NCBI GenBank assembly: GCA_018894105.1
Contig: CM032131.1
Coordinates: 5,978,501 to 6,042,500 of the forward strand
Direction: 5' to 3'
DNA length: 64,000 nt
DNA from: Jacaranda mimosifolia
Taxonomy: Eukaryota > Streptophyta > Magnoliopsida > Lamiales > Bignoniaceae
Below the pieces are notes generated by a model. The model saw only the letters and a list, made by a program, of their open reading frames with translations, was not told where the DNA came from and did no database searches. Of this stretch, positions 61,001 through 64,000 are shown one piece after another. The position numbers were made by a program, and so were the translations under genes. Position 1 is the stretch's first letter. Every line of letters begins with the position of its first letter.

Positions 61001-63593
61001 AAAAATTATGTTCATGGAATTATTTACAACATATAGAACAAAGAATAATGAGGAATGAAGTAAACGAAGTTAGAACTATGGAGCTCATCTTGTAAAATGT
61101 GTCTAAATGAAAATGTCATATAGTGGCTCAATAGAACTTTCAAGGACAACTTTTTCCTATATTTATTCAATAATTTCACCAAAATGTTTCCCCATCTAAC
61201 TTAATTTAACAAATTGAACGAAAAAAACTCAGAGCAAATAATGAATAGGTGACTTCATTAGGAGTAGGTTAAAATAACAATCACCTGAGCATATAGCTTG
61301 TTCTTGATATTTAGAATCCAACTTTTTAAATGGCAAAGACATCTTCAACTACTATGTAACTTTTTGCCTTCACAAATCTGCTCAATCAATAATGACAATA
61401 AATCTTTATCAATTAAAGAATGATGTATGCCCACTATTAGTCAGCAATGAGATTAACTTGAGATAGACTCATTGATTGAAAAAGTGACAACACCCATAAT
61501 AAGAAATGAAACTACTATTTCACCCTAGGTTTAAACCACTTGGATAATTTCCAAACTTTCTCAATGAGCAAGACAAAATCTACTTTTGCTAATGTTCATC
61601 ATACCACTGATAGAAAATAGTCGAGCATTTTATCTTGAGGAAAAAACAATATGCACAAAGTCAAAGACCACTACATGATGAGGATTCAAAACTTAGAATA
61701 TAAACTAAACAAATCTTTGATACCTATGAATGTGTAAACAGAGGTGCAAGTTACCTACACATTTGTCCGTCATCGCATTATACATGAAATTATTTTACAT
61801 AGGTATAAATTGGAGAAAAAGAAAATGTAACTTGACAAAATCAGAAGCTTTTTCTAATTTATTAAACAAAATCAATGCAACTAAATGAAAGTATCTCTAG
61901 GAGATGCAACTTTTTTTCTTTAGAAGTCATAACACTCACTCTTTGACTAGTTTATCAAAAGTAAAATGAGTTAGAATCTCTAGCAGTGTCTTGTATTTTG
62001 AAGTTGAAAGATGATCTAAAGAAGTTTGAGTTTTGGACAATTTTTATATCAGTAGAATATAGCGTTAATCAGCAAAGGGCCCAAGAAACAACCATTGAAT
62101 GCAAGGAAAGCTTGCCCTAATTTTGACAAGGTTCATTAGTCACAACAGAATGGCTTGATTCGGTGTTCATAATGGTATCTATTATTTCAAACAATATCTT
62201 TATTGTATTGAAGGGAAGGTTATGAAGAGATAATCTAACCTTCTTATTGGCTTTATCTTCTTCCTTTATAGATGTCATATAATTGAGTGAAACCAAATAG
62301 ATGTATCAGTTATGTTTTTTCCCTTTTTCTTGTTTCATATACACTTGGCATAGCAGAGTCAAAAGTTCGTCCAACTTATCATTTGCCATGTCTTGGTTGT
62401 TATATTAAGATAAAATGCAGTGATTGATGGCCAAGCAAGTTTATCATCTCTAGAAGAGAAAATTCTAGGTTTATATAGTACATCATGATTATGATATTTA
62501 CATTTTCTTTGGCCAAACAAAAAGTGATGATCTTCAACATCGGTAAGCTTTACCACTCAAAGAGTCATCAAAATGACTGAATTTGAAGAAATGATATAGT
62601 TATTAGCTCACTAGTTGATGATTAACATGTGGCACATATTAAAACAAAATATCATAGGTATGGAAGCTACTATTGCAGAAAAGATTAGTTTTGGGGCTAG
62701 TAATCGAGAGAGACTAGGCTATTAAAAGTAAAACTATATTGCATCTGTTACTCACCATAAGTTTTGTCCACTTCAAGCAAAATACTTAAGACACATTATT
62801 TCTCAAGATCCAATCACAATTATCTAAATAAATCCTAACGTTCCATAAACAGGACACTACATCCCCACACAAAAACACATACAAAAAAGAAAGAAAATAT
62901 ATAAGTAAACTTGTGTACATCTTGTTTCAAACTTTTCAACATAATGCCTACTTCATATCGTCAAACTATATTATCATATTGGAATACACAAGAGTACCAG
63001 TTATAGATACCCCTAAATTTTAGCCAATCAACCCTAGAAAATACACGTACACACTGTGGTGGTAATCCAAATACATAAAAAGATACATGAAATTTTCTAC
63101 AACTCCTAAGTCATTGATTTATGGAAAAATAAAAATATTACAAATCAATAAAGAGTCAAAAGGTCTTCCCCGAAATAGGAAAATAATATAATTTTGCCTT
63201 AAAAGAAGAAAAAAAGAAATCACATACTTTTTCATCAATTATTGGCAACAGTTGCCTAATCTTAAGAGAGCAATGTGTGTCATAGAATGCAGCATTGCGA
63301 TTTTGTTAACATTAATAAGAAGAAAAATATTCCCACAAATAATCAAAGAGAATGCATACCTAATCAAAGCCCTAAACAATAGACCTGACTTTTCACATAT
63401 TGCCCCTCTATCAATGATTTTAGCCTCATAGGAACTCTCAAAGCCTTCAACGTTCTCTTTATATAGGTATTTAGTCGGTAAATAAAAGTATCAAAATTTT
63501 GGCACTGACATTAAGTAGCCTCAAAAAACTGTTTGAATGTTGATAACATCTGTCTCTTCATTTTTTATGCAAATTATAGGTTGTAGCTACGGG
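58047..63593. other. Region without an identified gene; possible minus-strand exon remnants
   Basis: No transposon termini and no long frame with a recognisable domain. Two minus-strand stretches look exon-like. 58382-58334 has an acceptor GTCTGCAG and a consensus donor GTAAGT and is open in one frame ([15 protein letters not shown]). 60561-60481 follows GGAACAG and reads AFKDHMAVMKDENLILRIKG before a stop. I do not recognise either. The frames at 58827-59126, 59636-59857, 60765-61095 and 62359-62556 are probably chance. Confidence 0.3.
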
Positions 63594-63718
63594 TCAAACA
63601 ACCTTTGTTGCAACATGAGTGGTGGTCATAGCTGCCACAATAGCCAAAGTGGCCGCAAAAACAACTGAATAAGCATGTATGTTCTGTTCATTCTCAATTT
63701 CCATTGACTTCACCTCTT
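63594..63718 (-). pseudogene. Possible IQD-family (IQ67-domain) gene fragment
   Basis: On the minus strand, after an acceptor-like CCATAG, the frame reads EVKSMEIENEQNIHAYSVVF then ATLAIVAAMTTTHVATKVV and a TGA stop. IQD proteins carry an Ala-rich helix of the form EQ(N/S)KHAxxVAxATAxAAxAAVAAAxAAxxVVRL here. The stop falls where the family has Arg (CGA to TGA would explain it), and several Ala positions are Thr. The IQ motifs that should follow were not found downstream. This reads as a decayed exon; resemblance by eye only. Confidence 0.3.
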
Positions 63719-64000
63719 CTATGGAATGGAATTGAGGAATTACAACCAAGCAAAACTAAGCCAAAACAACCAAACCTGGATTCAAAGTACACAATTACCA
63801 TACATATGGAAGTGAAGAACACGAAAAAGAACATGGCGTACCATTCTCTTGCAATGTACGAGCCATAAAATCTTTATTCCTGTACACCAACACAGGACAA
63901 AAAAATAATGTCGCTTACCTAAAGCAAATCTAGACAATCTATAAATCCCTATATCTCTCTCTCTGTATATCTCTCCAAATTGAAAGGAAGCATAGCACAT
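63719..64000. other. Right edge, no gene recognised
   Basis: A minus-strand frame (63782-64000) runs to the edge but matches nothing that I know. It might include the upstream exon of the IQD-like fragment; the sequence cannot decide. Confidence 0.3.

Noticed and set aside
1..64000. CRISPR array, operon, phage or tRNA genes
   Set aside because: No regularly spaced identical short repeats, no bacterial gene layout and no cloverleaf seen; the DNA is clearly plant nuclear.

Overview
This is AT-rich nuclear DNA from a flowering plant, most likely a dicot. The evidence is spliced genes with canonical GT-AG introns, a wall-associated-kinase-like receptor closest to Arabidopsis WAKL14, and dense plant transposons (Copia, chromovirus-type Gypsy, CACTA, Tourist-like MITE). 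The species cannot be told from sequence alone. I found only one clearly intact host gene. Almost everything else is transposon sequence in various stages of decay, so most long open frames are chance frames in LTRs or in GC-rich repeats.

Layout. 1-4851: the 5' part (LTR, gag, protease, integrase, start of reverse transcriptase) of a decayed Copia element on the minus strand; its other end lies beyond base 1. 4852-10400: an older repeat carrying AGACCCC..GGGGG units, split by a non-coding TG..CA-bounded insertion at 5004-7198, followed by palindromic minisatellite-like stretches and a tandem duplication. 10.77-12.24 kb: a dispersed repeat ('element C family'). 12673-16498: the WAKL14-like receptor kinase gene on the minus strand, three exons, intact. 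17487-17873: a Tourist-like MITE about 1 kb upstream of that gene. 20.15-21.34 kb: the right part of a CACTA-like element. 22.2-22.45 kb: a (GA)n tract and GC island.

25451-47232 is a three-level nest. An outer chromovirus Gypsy element (A, perfect AAAAG target duplication, 3.16/3.18 kb LTRs) was entered by a ~1 kb repeat (C), and C was entered by a second, related Gypsy element (B, 29740-40291). Element A keeps a gag remnant with a CCHC knuckle and the end of a chromodomain, but has lost nearly all of pol. Element B keeps a shredded pol in which a ~0.95 kb block containing reverse transcriptase is tandemly duplicated.

47825-58046 is a ~10.2 kb CACTA element bounded by CACTACAACAAATT termini with inverted GTAACGAA subterminal arrays. 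Inside are a GC-rich block with an identical 187-bp tandem duplication, a second CACTA-type end, a 1.6-1.8 kb direct duplication, and a GC island with a perfect 23-bp-arm inverted repeat. No transposase frame is recognisable in it. 58047-64000 has no intact gene that I can identify; a short frame at 63594-63718 resembles an IQD-family exon ending at a stop.

I found no evidence of a new multi-gene system. The most unusual signals are structural: the nested Gypsy elements with similar apparent LTR ages, the duplicated RT block, and the composite CACTA element.
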